A DNA stretch of 58,930 nucleotides from positions 1-58,930 of the forward strand of contig CALFRN010000026.1 in the NCBI GenBank assembly GCA_937919085.1. Reading direction: 5' to 3'. Both the position numbers and the translations under genes were made by a program. Positions 36,868 through 46,143 of this stretch are shown here, piece by piece; position 1 is the stretch's first letter; each line of letters begins with the position of its first letter. Source of the stretch: an uncultured Reyranella sp. (GTDB lineage: Bacteria > Pseudomonadota > Alphaproteobacteria > Reyranellales > Reyranellaceae). The notes under the pieces are model-generated. The model was not told where the DNA came from, ran no database searches, and saw only the letters and a program-made list of their open reading frames with translations.

Positions 36868-38050
36868 CTGCTGGGACAACAGCCTGAACGCCGCCCCGCG
36901 ACAGCATCGCCTCGATTTCGGCGGCGCCGTAGCCCAACTCGCGCAGGATATCCGGCCCGTCTTCGCCGATATGAGGCGCGTGCTGCTGGGGTTCGTGTGT
37001 CGAGGCGGGCGGAAGGCCCGGGATGTTGGCAACCGGCATGCGGCCAAAGCCGTCCTGCTCGATCCAGTCGATCGCTCCCGATTCCTTCACATGCGGATGG
37101 TCGAGATAGTCGGAGTAATTGTTCACCCGCTCGCAGAACACGTCCTTGGGCTGCAGAATGGCGATCCATTCCTCGGTGGTCCTCGTCGGCATCGTTTCGT
37201 TCAGCGCCTTGATGATCTTTGCCGCATTCTTGATGCGGTCGTTGTGGCTTTGCAGCTCCGGATCGTCGGCGATGTCCTGGCGCCCGATCAGCTCGAACAG
37301 CAGGCGAAAATGGTGCGGCCGCATGGCGCTCACCATGATGTAGCCGTTCTTCGATTTGTAGCTGCCGGCCGGCATATAGAGGACCGGGGGCGCGCCCTTG
37401 GAAAACACCCACTCCATCAGCTTGGCGCCCTGGAAGGCGGCGGCCGAGCGCATCAGGCTCGAATCGATGAAGCAGCCTTCGCCGAAGCGGAACTGGCGGA
37501 TGATGGCGGTGCTGAGAGCCTGGAAAGTGTAGAGCCCCGTCGTCACGTCGACGGCGATCATGCCCTGACGCCACGGCGTGCCGTCCGGCATCCTGTTCAT
37601 CACCATCATGCCGCTGAAGGCCTGGATCAGGCCGTCGACCGTCGGCCGCTTGCTGTAGGGACCGGTCTGGCCGAAGCCCGAGACCGAGCAGTAGACGACC
37701 TTGGGATTGAGCTTCTTCATTTCTTCGTAGCCAAAGCCCAATCGCTGGATCACGCCCGGCCGGAAGCTTTCCATCACGACATCGGCCTTGGCGGCGATCT
37801 TCTTCACGATGGCCAGGCCGTCGGGCGACTTGAGGTCGACCGCTATGCTGCGCTTGCCGCGATTGAAGGCGACGGAATGGGCGCAGTGGTCGCCCTTCAG
37901 TTCGCCCAGGGCTCGACCCCAGTCACCTTCCGGCGGCTCGACCTTGATAACGTCGGCGCCATGCAGGGCGAGCAGCATGGAGGCGTGCGGCCCTGCGATG
38001 CCCTGCGTGAAGTCGAGGACGGTGATGCCGTCAAAGGCGCCGTTGATCAT
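36851..38050 (-). CDS. CaiB/BaiF-family CoA transferase (family III)
   Basis: 399 residues. GITVLDFTQGIAGPHASMLLALHGADVIKVEPPEG is the family N terminus (shown as DFTQGIAGPHASMLL, ADVIKVEPPEGD); the catalytic Asp lies in MIAVDVTTGLY. It should move CoA between carboxylic acids, forming an Asp-CoA thioester intermediate. CAGGGAGGAA precedes the ATG at a slightly long distance (16 nt). A perfect 10-bp palindrome (38078-38087) lies in its upstream region. Confidence 0.9.
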   Translation of the reverse strand: MINGAFDGITVLDFTQGIAGPHASMLLALHGADVIKVEPPEGDWGRALGELKGDHCAHSVAFNRGKRSIAVDLKSPDGLAIVKKIAAKADVVMESFRPGVIQRLGFGYEEMKKLNPKVVYCSVSGFGQTGPYSKRPTVDGLIQAFSGMMVMNRMPDGTPWRQGMIAVDVTTGLYTFQALSTAIIRQFRFGEGCFIDSSLMRSAAAFQGAKLMEWVFSKGAPPVLYMPAGSYKSKNGYIMVSAMRPHHFRLLFELIGRQDIADDPELQSHNDRIKNAAKIIKALNETMPTRTTEEWIAILQPKDVFCERVNNYSDYLDHPHVKESGAIDWIEQDGFGRMPVANIPGLPPASTHEPQQHAPHIGEDGPDILRELGYGAAEIEAMLSRGGVQAVVPAVKAAE

Positions 38051-38077
38051 CGGAAATTATTCCTCCCTGGTGGGCTG

Positions 38078-38087
38078 AACGTACGTT
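38078..38087. promoter_or_regulatory. Palindrome AACGTACGTT upstream of the CaiB gene
   Basis: A perfect 10-bp palindrome 28 nt before the CaiB start codon, in the divergent gap. TetR-family operators are often of this ACGTACGT type, but no TetR gene is in the neighbourhood. Confidence 0.35.
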
Positions 38088-38209
38088 TACCACCGCTATC
38101 CGCGCAAGGCCGACCTCGCAGGGAAGCCATGCGTTCGCCCGGTGCATGAAGAAAAGTTACGGAAGGCAGTACGCAAGTTCGTTTGAGCAATCGGACCGAT
38201 GCGATCATT

Positions 38210-38227
38210 TAGGTGCAAATGCACTTA
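38210..38227. promoter_or_regulatory. Near-perfect dyad before the alpha/beta hydrolase gene
   Basis: TAGGTGCAAATGCACTTA: 7 of 9 base pairs are symmetric, with core GTGCA-AA-TGCAC. It ends one base before the hydrolase ribosome binding site, so a bound repressor could block transcription or initiation. Regulator unknown. Confidence 0.35.
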
Positions 38228-38242
38228 TGGAGAAAGCGTGCC

Positions 38243-39082
38243 ATGTCCGCACTTTCGTTGCCGATCGCGGCCCTTGCCGCTGCCAGCCGCGTGGTACCCG
38301 TCCTGGTGGCGCCGGTGTTCCGCCGGATGATGCTGAACCCGCGCCGCCACGTTCAGCCGCCACCGCTGCATGATCTTCCGGCGGCTGACGAGCGTCTCGC
38401 GCTTGATGACGGTCTGATCGCCTGGCGTTGGGGCCAGAGCGGCGCTCCGGTGGTGCTGCTGGTCCACGGTTTCGAGGGCAACCGCGCGCAGTTCGGGACG
38501 ATCATCGGTGCGTTGCTGACGGGCGGCTTCGCTGTCGTGGCGCTCGACGTTCCGGCACATGGCGAGTCGGCGGGAAACGAACTTACCGCGGTGAGTTTCA
38601 TCGATGCGATCGAGCGCACGCTGGCGCACCTGGGTTCCGTACACGCGGTGATTGGTCACTCGATGGGCGGGGCCATGAGCCTGTTCTCGGTCGCCCACCA
38701 TGGCGGTGCGAAGAAGGTCGCAATGGTCGCCGCACCCTCCGGCCTCAAGCGTGAACTACTGCGCTTCGCTCAGGCAGTCGGTCTATCCAAGCGGGGTGCG
38801 ACGGCCTTCATCGCGTCGGTCGAAGGTCGCGTCGGCCGTCCGGCCGACGATTTCGATGTTCGCCACATCGCTGCCAAGCTCGATCTGCCGGTTCTGCTGA
38901 TCCACGATCAGAACGACCGCCGGATTCCGGTACGCGAGGCTGCTCGGTCGGCACATATGCTCTCGACCGCCAAACTCATCATCACTCGGGGCCTCGGTCA
39001 CAATCGTCTGCTCACCGATCCAGCGGTCGTGACCGCCCTGGTGGATTTCGTTTCCGATCAGGAAACGACGGGAAGCGCCTGA
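38243..39082 (+). CDS. Alpha/beta hydrolase
   Basis: 279 residues. Oxyanion strand VVLLVHGFEGNRAQF, nucleophile elbow GHSMGGAMSL (Ser), acid Asp in VLLIHDQNDRRIPV and catalytic His in RGLGHNRLL, so the triad is complete. It is an esterase-like or C-C hydrolase; substrate unknown. ATG 38243 has GGAGAAAG 6 nt upstream and is preferred over ATG 38219 and GTG 38213. The 3' end overlaps the convergent DUF2848 gene by 25 nt. Confidence 0.85.
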   Translation: MSALSLPIAALAAASRVVPVLVAPVFRRMMLNPRRHVQPPPLHDLPAADERLALDDGLIAWRWGQSGAPVVLLVHGFEGNRAQFGTIIGALLTGGFAVVALDVPAHGESAGNELTAVSFIDAIERTLAHLGSVHAVIGHSMGGAMSLFSVAHHGGAKKVAMVAAPSGLKRELLRFAQAVGLSKRGATAFIASVEGRVGRPADDFDVRHIAAKLDLPVLLIHDQNDRRIPVREAARSAHMLSTAKLIITRGLGHNRLLTDPAVVTALVDFVSDQETTGSA

Positions 39083-39744
39083 ACGTCGTAGGCGTGGGAT
39101 ATCTTGCGGCCGAGCACCGGATCGTCGAGTTCCATCTCGAAGCGCGGCGACGGCCGGATCACGCCGATGGCCGGCATGGTCCCGCAGAACATCACGGTCC
39201 CCATGGGCAGGCGCTTGTTGTCCTGCCAGCCGAAGATCAGTTCACGCGGATCGCGAATATGGGCCAGTGGGCCTTCCTGATAGAGGACTCGCTTGCCGCC
39301 CTCGTGGACGAAGCTGCGCACCAGAAGCTTGTCCCAATGCGGTTCGACCTCCTCGAAGCGCCAGGCGACGCGGCCGATCGGCTTGGCGCACATCTGTTTG
39401 GAAACCGCAATGCCGTAGCTCTCGACCTTGCGATCAGTGTGGTCGGCGCCGACCGTGACCCAGAGCCGGTCGGCTGCGCCGATCAGTACCGGCTCGACCT
39501 CGCCCGACGTATCGTCGCCCAGCACCTGGATGCTTTGGGCTTGAGTCAGCATCTGCGCGGCGGCACGGTAGTAAATCGGCACCCGCGAGGGCGGCTGGAC
39601 ACCGATCGCCTTCAACTCCTCGATGTGCTGATTGAGCGCGGTCACGTCGCGACCGGTCCAGCCGGCGATCACCAGATTCTCGATGTCGACGGTGACGCTC
39701 TCCACGGCACCCTTGGCGTGGCCGTCAAATGCAAGACGCGCCAT
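39058..39744 (-). CDS. DUF2848 domain protein
   Basis: 228 residues matching DUF2848: VTVDIENLVIAGWTGRD near the start, VLGDDTSGEVEPVLI, LWVTVGADHTDRKVESYG and VMFCGTMPAIGVIRPSPRFEMEL in order. The C-terminal half resembles fumarylacetoacetate hydrolase-type strands. Its biochemical role is unknown. It starts 2 nt after the DUF1445 stop, third in the operon SDR-DUF1445-DUF2848. Confidence 0.8.
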   Translation of the reverse strand: MARLAFDGHAKGAVESVTVDIENLVIAGWTGRDVTALNQHIEELKAIGVQPPSRVPIYYRAAAQMLTQAQSIQVLGDDTSGEVEPVLIGAADRLWVTVGADHTDRKVESYGIAVSKQMCAKPIGRVAWRFEEVEPHWDKLLVRSFVHEGGKRVLYQEGPLAHIRDPRELIFGWQDNKRLPMGTVMFCGTMPAIGVIRPSPRFEMELDDPVLGRKISHAYDVQALPVVS

Positions 39745-39746
39745 CG

Positions 39747-40553
39747 TCAGAGGACGGCGAGCCGCGAATTCAGGAGATCGGTCACCAGCATGTAGCCGGG
39801 GGCATGGGTGATGCAGAACTCGGGCTTCACTGTTGCCACGACCGATTGCGGGGTGACGCCGCAGGCCCAGAATACCGGGAATTCGTCGTCACGCACCGGC
39901 ACGGCGTCGCCGTAGTCCGGCTTGGCGATATCCTTGATGCCGATCAGCTCGGGCTTGCCCAGATGTACCGGCGCTCCGTGCACCGATGGAAACCGTGTGG
40001 TGACCTGCACGGCGCGGATGGCATCGGCGGGCTTGAACGGGCGCATCGAGACGACCATCGGTCCGTGGAAGGGACCGGACGGCGTGCACTCGATACTCGT
40101 TCGGTACATCGGAACGTTGCTGTTGCAGGTCTGGTGGCGCAGCTCGAGGCCGTTCTCGATCAGTGCTTCCTCGAAGGAGAACGAACAGCCGAGCACGAAC
40201 GACACGAGATCGTCGCGCCACACGTTCTTGAGGTCGTTCACTTCCTCGACCAGCTCACCTTTCCTCCAGATGCGGTAGCGCGGGATGTCGGTGCGGATGT
40301 CGAGATCCTCGCCCAGCGCAGGCAGCCGCGGGTCACCCGGTTCGGAAGACGCAAGCAGCGGGCAGGGCTTCGGGTTGAGCTGGCAGAAGCGGGCGAAATC
40401 GGCGGCGAACTCCTTGGGCAGGATGGCGAGATTGCCCTGCACGTAGCCCGGCGCCATGCCAGAGGTCGGCAGGCGGTGGCCGCCGGCGCGGATGCGACGG
40501 CGGGCGTCGCGACCGGTTTCGCCGCGCAGCGTCGTGATCGTGGTGTCCATCAT
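39747..40553 (-). CDS. DUF1445 (YcsI-type) putative hydro-lyase
   Basis: 268 residues of the YcsI/DUF1445 family: [57 protein letters not shown] and [12 protein letters not shown] with [12 protein letters not shown] at the end, all highly conserved and full length. The domain is also half of the mammalian D-glutamate cyclase, so an amino-acid lyase or cyclase role is possible but not shown. AGGAGG precedes the start. It is second in the SDR-DUF1445-DUF2848 operon. Confidence 0.87.
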   Translation of the reverse strand: MMDTTITTLRGETGRDARRRIRAGGHRLPTSGMAPGYVQGNLAILPKEFAADFARFCQLNPKPCPLLASSEPGDPRLPALGEDLDIRTDIPRYRIWRKGELVEEVNDLKNVWRDDLVSFVLGCSFSFEEALIENGLELRHQTCNSNVPMYRTSIECTPSGPFHGPMVVSMRPFKPADAIRAVQVTTRFPSVHGAPVHLGKPELIGIKDIAKPDYGDAVPVRDDEFPVFWACGVTPQSVVATVKPEFCITHAPGYMLVTDLLNSRLAVL

Positions 40554-40559
40554 CGCCTC

Positions 40560-41315
40560 CTATACGTGTTGGCCGCCGTTGATTTGGATCTCGGCGCCGG
40601 AAACGTAGCTTGCACCCTTCTCGCAGAGGAAGTGGATGACGTCAGCCACTTCATCGGGCGTACCGAGGCGGCGCATCGGAATTTGTTCCTCGACGATCTG
40701 CTCCGTGCCTGGTGACAGGATCGCGGTGTCGATCTCACCGGGCGCAATGGCATTCACACGAATGCCGCTCGGACCAAAATCGTGTGCCATCTCTCGGGTC
40801 AGGGCAGCCAACGCCGCCTTCGACGTGGCATAGGCCGATCCGGCGAAAGGGTGGACGCGGCTGCCGGCGATGGACGTTACATTGACCACACAGCCGCGCG
40901 CCTCGGCCAGTTCCGCCATCAGGCCGCGGGCCAGGGCGACGGGTGCAAAGAAATTGACGTTGAACACCCGCTGCCAAAGGTCGAACTGGGTATCGATGGC
41001 ACCCAACCGCCGTCCGGCTTCATTCTTCGGCGATATCGCCGCATTGTTGACCAGGGCATCGAGGCGGCCGCCACCGAGGCGCGCGCGGATGTCGTCGATG
41101 CCGCGGCTGACGTCGTCCGGCTTCGCAAGATCGATCTGGACATGATTTTTGTCGCCGCCCGGCCACGGGCAGAGCACGCTGAAAGGCTGGCGCGAAACCG
41201 TGATCACCCGCCAGCCGCCGGCGCTGAATTTCTTCACGGTCGCATGCCCGATGCCGCGGCTGGCGCCGGTCAGGACCAGGGTCCGGGCGTTGTCGAATTG
41301 GGTCGCGGGCTTCAT
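40560..41315 (-). CDS. Short-chain dehydrogenase/reductase
   Basis: 251 residues. Rossmann motif LTGASRGIGHATV, NNAA-type DALVNNAAIS, catalytic Ser in VVNVTSIAGSRV, YATSK (Tyr and Lys), and C-terminal YVSGAEIQINGGQ. It oxidises a secondary alcohol or reduces a ketone with NAD(P)H. ATG 41315 has GGGGAAAG upstream; ATG 41336 lacks a ribosome binding site. First gene of the operon, 6 nt before the DUF1445 start. Confidence 0.9.
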   Translation of the reverse strand: MKPATQFDNARTLVLTGASRGIGHATVKKFSAGGWRVITVSRQPFSVLCPWPGGDKNHVQIDLAKPDDVSRGIDDIRARLGGGRLDALVNNAAISPKNEAGRRLGAIDTQFDLWQRVFNVNFFAPVALARGLMAELAEARGCVVNVTSIAGSRVHPFAGSAYATSKAALAALTREMAHDFGPSGIRVNAIAPGEIDTAILSPGTEQIVEEQIPMRRLGTPDEVADVIHFLCEKGASYVSGAEIQINGGQHV

Positions 41316-41620
41316 GGCGTGTTCTTTCCCCAGCATGTGAGAGACAATCTTACCCTGCCTCTACGTCAATATCGCGGCCGTTGTTGGTGACGTCTCGTCG
41401 ACTGATGAGGTCGGGCGGCCGTAAACGGTGGTCGCGACGTCATCATGCCGCGACCTGTTATAGGCACTGGCTATAATCGCGAACCGTCGCCTAACCTATT
41501 GTGATTGAAACACTTAATTGAATTTGCCCACTCCTGGGGGTAGCCTTGTCGTCGGACGGGGCCGATTGTTTCGGACTGTCCGCCGGCATTTGACGAAGCA
41601 ACTTGTGGGAATGATTCTCC
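41316..41620. other. Divergent control region between the SDR operon and a small membrane-protein gene
   Basis: The 305-bp gap holds the rightward -10-like element and inverted repeat at 41458-41477, an 8-bp palindrome GTCGCGAC (41431-41438), and an AT-rich stretch around 41495-41525. No further frame is credible. Confidence 0.5.
41458..41477 (+). promoter_or_regulatory. Inverted repeat overlapping a TATAAT-like -10 element
   Basis: TTATAG-N7-CTATAA is an exact 6-bp dyad (41458-41463 and 41471-41476), and its right arm overlaps TATAAT at 41472-41477. No good -35 lies 16-18 nt upstream, as expected for an activator- or repressor-controlled promoter. It could drive the small gene at 41621 and the kinase gene. 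Confidence 0.4.
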
Positions 41621-41794
41621 ATGTCGGACGAACGCCCGGCACGCGAACCGACGCCCTACCTGCGAACCCGGCCCGCCACCATGCTGACCGCCATCGGTCT
41701 TTGCACGGCGATCGTCGCCATGCATCTGGTTCCCGAGGCACGTGACGTCGGCGCCAGCCCGGCACCCGTGACTGTGGTTGCTGGCACCCGCTGA
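41621..41794 (+). CDS. Small single-helix membrane protein (57 residues)
   Basis: Starts MSDERPAREPTPYLRTRPAT, a charged cytoplasmic-type head, then one hydrophobic helix (MLTAIGLCTAIVAMHLV, about 21-37) and a short Ala/Pro/Val tail ending VVAGTR. A weak GGGA lies about 10 nt upstream. The head-helix-tail plan and the lack of other coding in the gap make it plausible. The kinase gene starts 92 nt downstream. No family recognised. Confidence 0.45.
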   Translation: MSDERPAREPTPYLRTRPATMLTAIGLCTAIVAMHLVPEARDVGASPAPVTVVAGTR

Positions 41795-41886
41795 CCCCGA
41801 GCGATTGAAGTTCGAGGCGCGTTGCGTCGGGGTGCTTGTGCGTCTGCCCGGGAACGCGCATCTAGGACATCAGGTTATGCGTGCCC

Positions 41887-43824
<1,938 letters not shown>

Positions 43825-43833
43825 GCAGATGGC

Positions 43834-44466
43834 ATGGAAGTTGCGCCCCACGGTTGCAATCTGATCCCGCTGGCCATTGTGACAAAGTCGCTGTCTGTAT
43901 TGCTGATCGACGACAATCCCGCCCGCGCCGACATCGTCGAGGCAGGCTTGCGGAATGCTGGTTACGTCCTGCTTGCACGGCTCGATGGGACGCATGACCT
44001 TCCCGCGCGGGTCGGCGCTCTGCAGCCGGACGTCATTGTCGTCAGCATCGACAGTCCCAGTCGCGATTCAATCGAAGACATGCGCCGCAGCACCGAGCAA
44101 CAACCGCGGCCGATTGCGCTGTTCGCCGATCGGTCGGACCCCGCAACGATTGCCGCGGCAATGGAAGCAGGCGTCTCGGCCTATGTCGTGAAGGGGTTGG
44201 CCGAAGACCGCGTTCGCTCGGTCGTCGACGTGGCCGTGGCCCATTTCAATCGCTACCACGCGATGCGTGAGGAACTCGATCGTGCCCGCCTGTCCTTGGT
44301 CGAGCGCAAGATGGTCGACCGAGCGAAGGGGCTGCTCATGGAGAAAAACGGGCTGGCCGAAGAAGCCGCCTACCGGCTGTTGCGCAAGCTCGCCATGGAT
44401 CAGAACAAGCGCATTGGTGAAGTTGCCCAGGACATCGTCACCTACATAAAGGTGCTCAAGAAATAG
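43834..44466 (+). CDS. nasT: NasT-type ANTAR-domain transcription antiterminator
   Basis: 210 residues. N-terminal receiver-like domain (SVLLIDDNPARADIVEAGL) and a C-terminal ANTAR RNA-binding domain (about 150-205: LSLVERKMVDRAKGLLMEK, AYRLLRKLAMDQNKRIGEVA). NasT binds paired hairpins in the leader of nitrate-assimilation mRNA and prevents termination, unless NasS holds it in the absence of nitrate. Here the receiver has Ser at the usual phospho-Asp place (PDVIVVSIDSP). The matching RNA target lies 224 nt downstream of its stop. ATG 43834 or GTG 43879 (MTKSLSVLLIDDN, more family-like) may be the start. Confidence 0.9.
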   Translation: MEVAPHGCNLIPLAIVTKSLSVLLIDDNPARADIVEAGLRNAGYVLLARLDGTHDLPARVGALQPDVIVVSIDSPSRDSIEDMRRSTEQQPRPIALFADRSDPATIAAAMEAGVSAYVVKGLAEDRVRSVVDVAVAHFNRYHAMREELDRARLSLVERKMVDRAKGLLMEKNGLAEEAAYRLLRKLAMDQNKRIGEVAQDIVTYIKVLKK

Positions 44467-44623
44467 GCGAGTGTCGATGCTTGCGAAACGATCATGCTGC
44501 GTATGCGAGCGTCATGCGGTCCGGGCGGGAATGCTCCGAGCCAGTGGGGAGTGATCCCACCATGGCGATTAAAATCATTATGGATCAATAGCCTAGACCG
44601 TTGGTCTTCGGACGGCATACCTC

Positions 44624-44639
44624 TGGCATGCTTCCTGCT
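44624..44639 (+). promoter_or_regulatory. Sigma-54-type promoter of the nitrate operon
   Basis: TGGCATGCTTCCTGCT matches the -24/-12 consensus TGGCACG-N4-TTGCW at 10 of 12 defined positions, and the invariant GG and GC are separated by exactly 10 nt. Transcription would start near 44650, 40 nt before the first ANTAR hairpin. Klebsiella nasF uses the same combination of NtrC/sigma-54 and ANTAR attenuation. I found no clear NtrC enhancer upstream. Confidence 0.7.
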
Positions 44640-44689
44640 GCACTTAACTGTAGATATCGCGATGCACCATTGAAGGTCATTCGCGAACT

Positions 44690-44741
44690 GGACCCAATGA
44701 AGGGTCCCTCCTCATTTGAATGGCAGGCCACTGATGGCCTG
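44690..44741 (+). ncRNA. ANTAR-target leader RNA: two tandem hairpins
   Basis: Hairpin 1: GGACCC (44690-44695), loop AATGAA, GGGTCC. Hairpin 2: CAGGCC (44724-44729), loop ACTGAT, GGCCTG (to 44741). Both have perfect 6-bp stems and hexaloops with A at position 1 and G at position 4, which defines the RNA recognised by ANTAR proteins. They sit between a sigma-54-type promoter and an intrinsic terminator, just ahead of nasS. NasT binding should favour this fold and prevent the terminator. The rest of the 44467-44828 gap holds no other open frame; two small dyads (AGACC-GTT-GGTCT at 44595-44607; GTGGG-N7-CCCAC near 44545) are unexplained. Confidence 0.9.
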
Positions 44742-44754
44742 TATGCGGACAACG

Positions 44755-44805
44755 GCGTCCTTCGCAGTCGGCTCAAGCCGGCTGTGCTGGGCGCTTTTTG
44801 TTTTT
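44755..44805 (+). terminator. Attenuator terminator ahead of nasS
   Basis: A long stem: GCGTCC (44755-44760) pairs with GGGCGC (44789-44794), and CGCAGTCGG (44763-44771) pairs with CCGGCTGTG (44778-44786) around loop CTCAAG, then TTTTTGTTTTT. It lies 14 nt after ANTAR hairpin 2 and 24 nt before the nasS ATG, the position expected of an antitermination-controlled attenuator. Confidence 0.85.
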
Positions 44806-44828
44806 CGTGACTTTGGAGACCTGCTGCG

Positions 44829-46106
44829 ATGGCCGACCTCGAACGATCGAAGGTAACTCTGGGGATCATCCCTCTCGTTGATTGCGCGCCGATCGTGCTG
44901 GCGGAGGAACTGGGTGCGTTCGAACGCCACGGGCTCGAGGTCGAGATCTGTCGTGAGGCGTCATGGGCCACGATCCGGGACAAGGTGGCTTTGGGATTGC
45001 TCGACGCCGCGCAGATGCTTGCCCCGATGCCGCTTGCATCCACGCTGGGTATCGACGGCATCAGCGTGCCGATGGTCGCGGCCATGACGCTCGATCTCAA
45101 CGGCAACGCCATTACGCTGTCGCAGTCCCTGTGGCGGGAAATCGAGGAGGCGGCTCCCGAGCTTACCGGCGAAAATCTGGCCATCGGCACGCCTCTGGAT
45201 GCGCGTGCGCTGGCCGCGGTAGTCCGGCGCCGCGCGGCCGCCGGCCGGCCGCCGCTGGCACTTGCCTCGGTCTTCCCCTTCTCCTCGCACAACTACCTGC
45301 TGCGTCTTTGGCTGGCGGCCGGCGGCATGGATCCCGACCGCGATGTGCGTCTTAGCGTCGTCCCGCCACCCCACACCGTCGCCCATCTATCGGGCGGAGT
45401 AATCGATGGCTATTGCGTCGGCGAGCCATGGAACCAGCAGGCTGTGTCGGTTGGCATCGGCCGAATTGCCGTCACGGGACATCAGATCTGGAAAGCGATG
45501 CCCGAGAAGGTCCTGGGGACGACCGAAAGCTGGGCACAGTGTCATCCCAAGACGCTGATCGCCCTGATCAAGGCACTGATCGAGGCTTGTGCATGGCTCG
45601 ACGAGCCCGCGAATCGGCGTGAGGCCGCGCGAGTCCTGGCGTCGCCGCGCTACGTCAATGCACCGGTCGAGGTGATCGAGCGATCGATGTCGGGGGGATA
45701 CCTGTTCGCGCAAGACGGTGTGCCTGTTGCATTGCCCGATTTTCATATTTTTCACCGCCAGGCCGCCAACTTTCCGTGGCGCAGCCACGCCGACTGGTTC
45801 CTCGAGCAGATGGTGCGCTGGGGGCAGGCCGATCCGGCGGTAAACCTGCGCGCCGTCGCAGATCGTGTCTTCCGCTGCGACATTTATCGCGCGGCGGCGA
45901 GTGAACTGGCACTTCCCTGTCCGACGAGCGACCGCAAGCCGGAGGGCGCTCATGCCCACCCATGGATCCTGCAAACCAATGGCCGCCCCATCGCGATGGC
46001 GCCTGATGATTTTCTCGACGGGTCGGTGTTCGACCCGTCCAGCTCGGCGGTCAAGCAAGACGCGCCAGCTCGCGACCCGATGCGCGATCACCCCGGCAAG
46101 TTCTGA
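44829..46106 (+). CDS. nasS: NasS-type cytosolic nitrate sensor (NrtA-like)
   Basis: 425 residues of the NrtA/CmpA binding-protein fold but with no signal peptide (starts [21 protein letters not shown]), the feature that separates cytosolic NasS from periplasmic NrtA. Ligand-pocket stretches shared with the adjacent NrtA include [28 protein letters not shown] and [13 protein letters not shown]. NasS binds NasT when nitrate is absent and lets go when nitrate is bound. GGAGA precedes the ATG. It is the first gene after the attenuator, so its own synthesis should depend on NasT. Confidence 0.85.
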   Translation: MADLERSKVTLGIIPLVDCAPIVLAEELGAFERHGLEVEICREASWATIRDKVALGLLDAAQMLAPMPLASTLGIDGISVPMVAAMTLDLNGNAITLSQSLWREIEEAAPELTGENLAIGTPLDARALAAVVRRRAAAGRPPLALASVFPFSSHNYLLRLWLAAGGMDPDRDVRLSVVPPPHTVAHLSGGVIDGYCVGEPWNQQAVSVGIGRIAVTGHQIWKAMPEKVLGTTESWAQCHPKTLIALIKALIEACAWLDEPANRREAARVLASPRYVNAPVEVIERSMSGGYLFAQDGVPVALPDFHIFHRQAANFPWRSHADWFLEQMVRWGQADPAVNLRAVADRVFRCDIYRAAASELALPCPTSDRKPEGAHAHPWILQTNGRPIAMAPDDFLDGSVFDPSSSAVKQDAPARDPMRDHPGKF

Positions 46107-46143
46107 ATACCGACTTTCACGATCCTCATACTGGAGACCAGTC

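Noticed and set aside
44541-44560. nasT terminator (GTGGG-N7-CCCAC)
   Set aside because: The stem is 5 bp and no T-run follows, so I do not call it.
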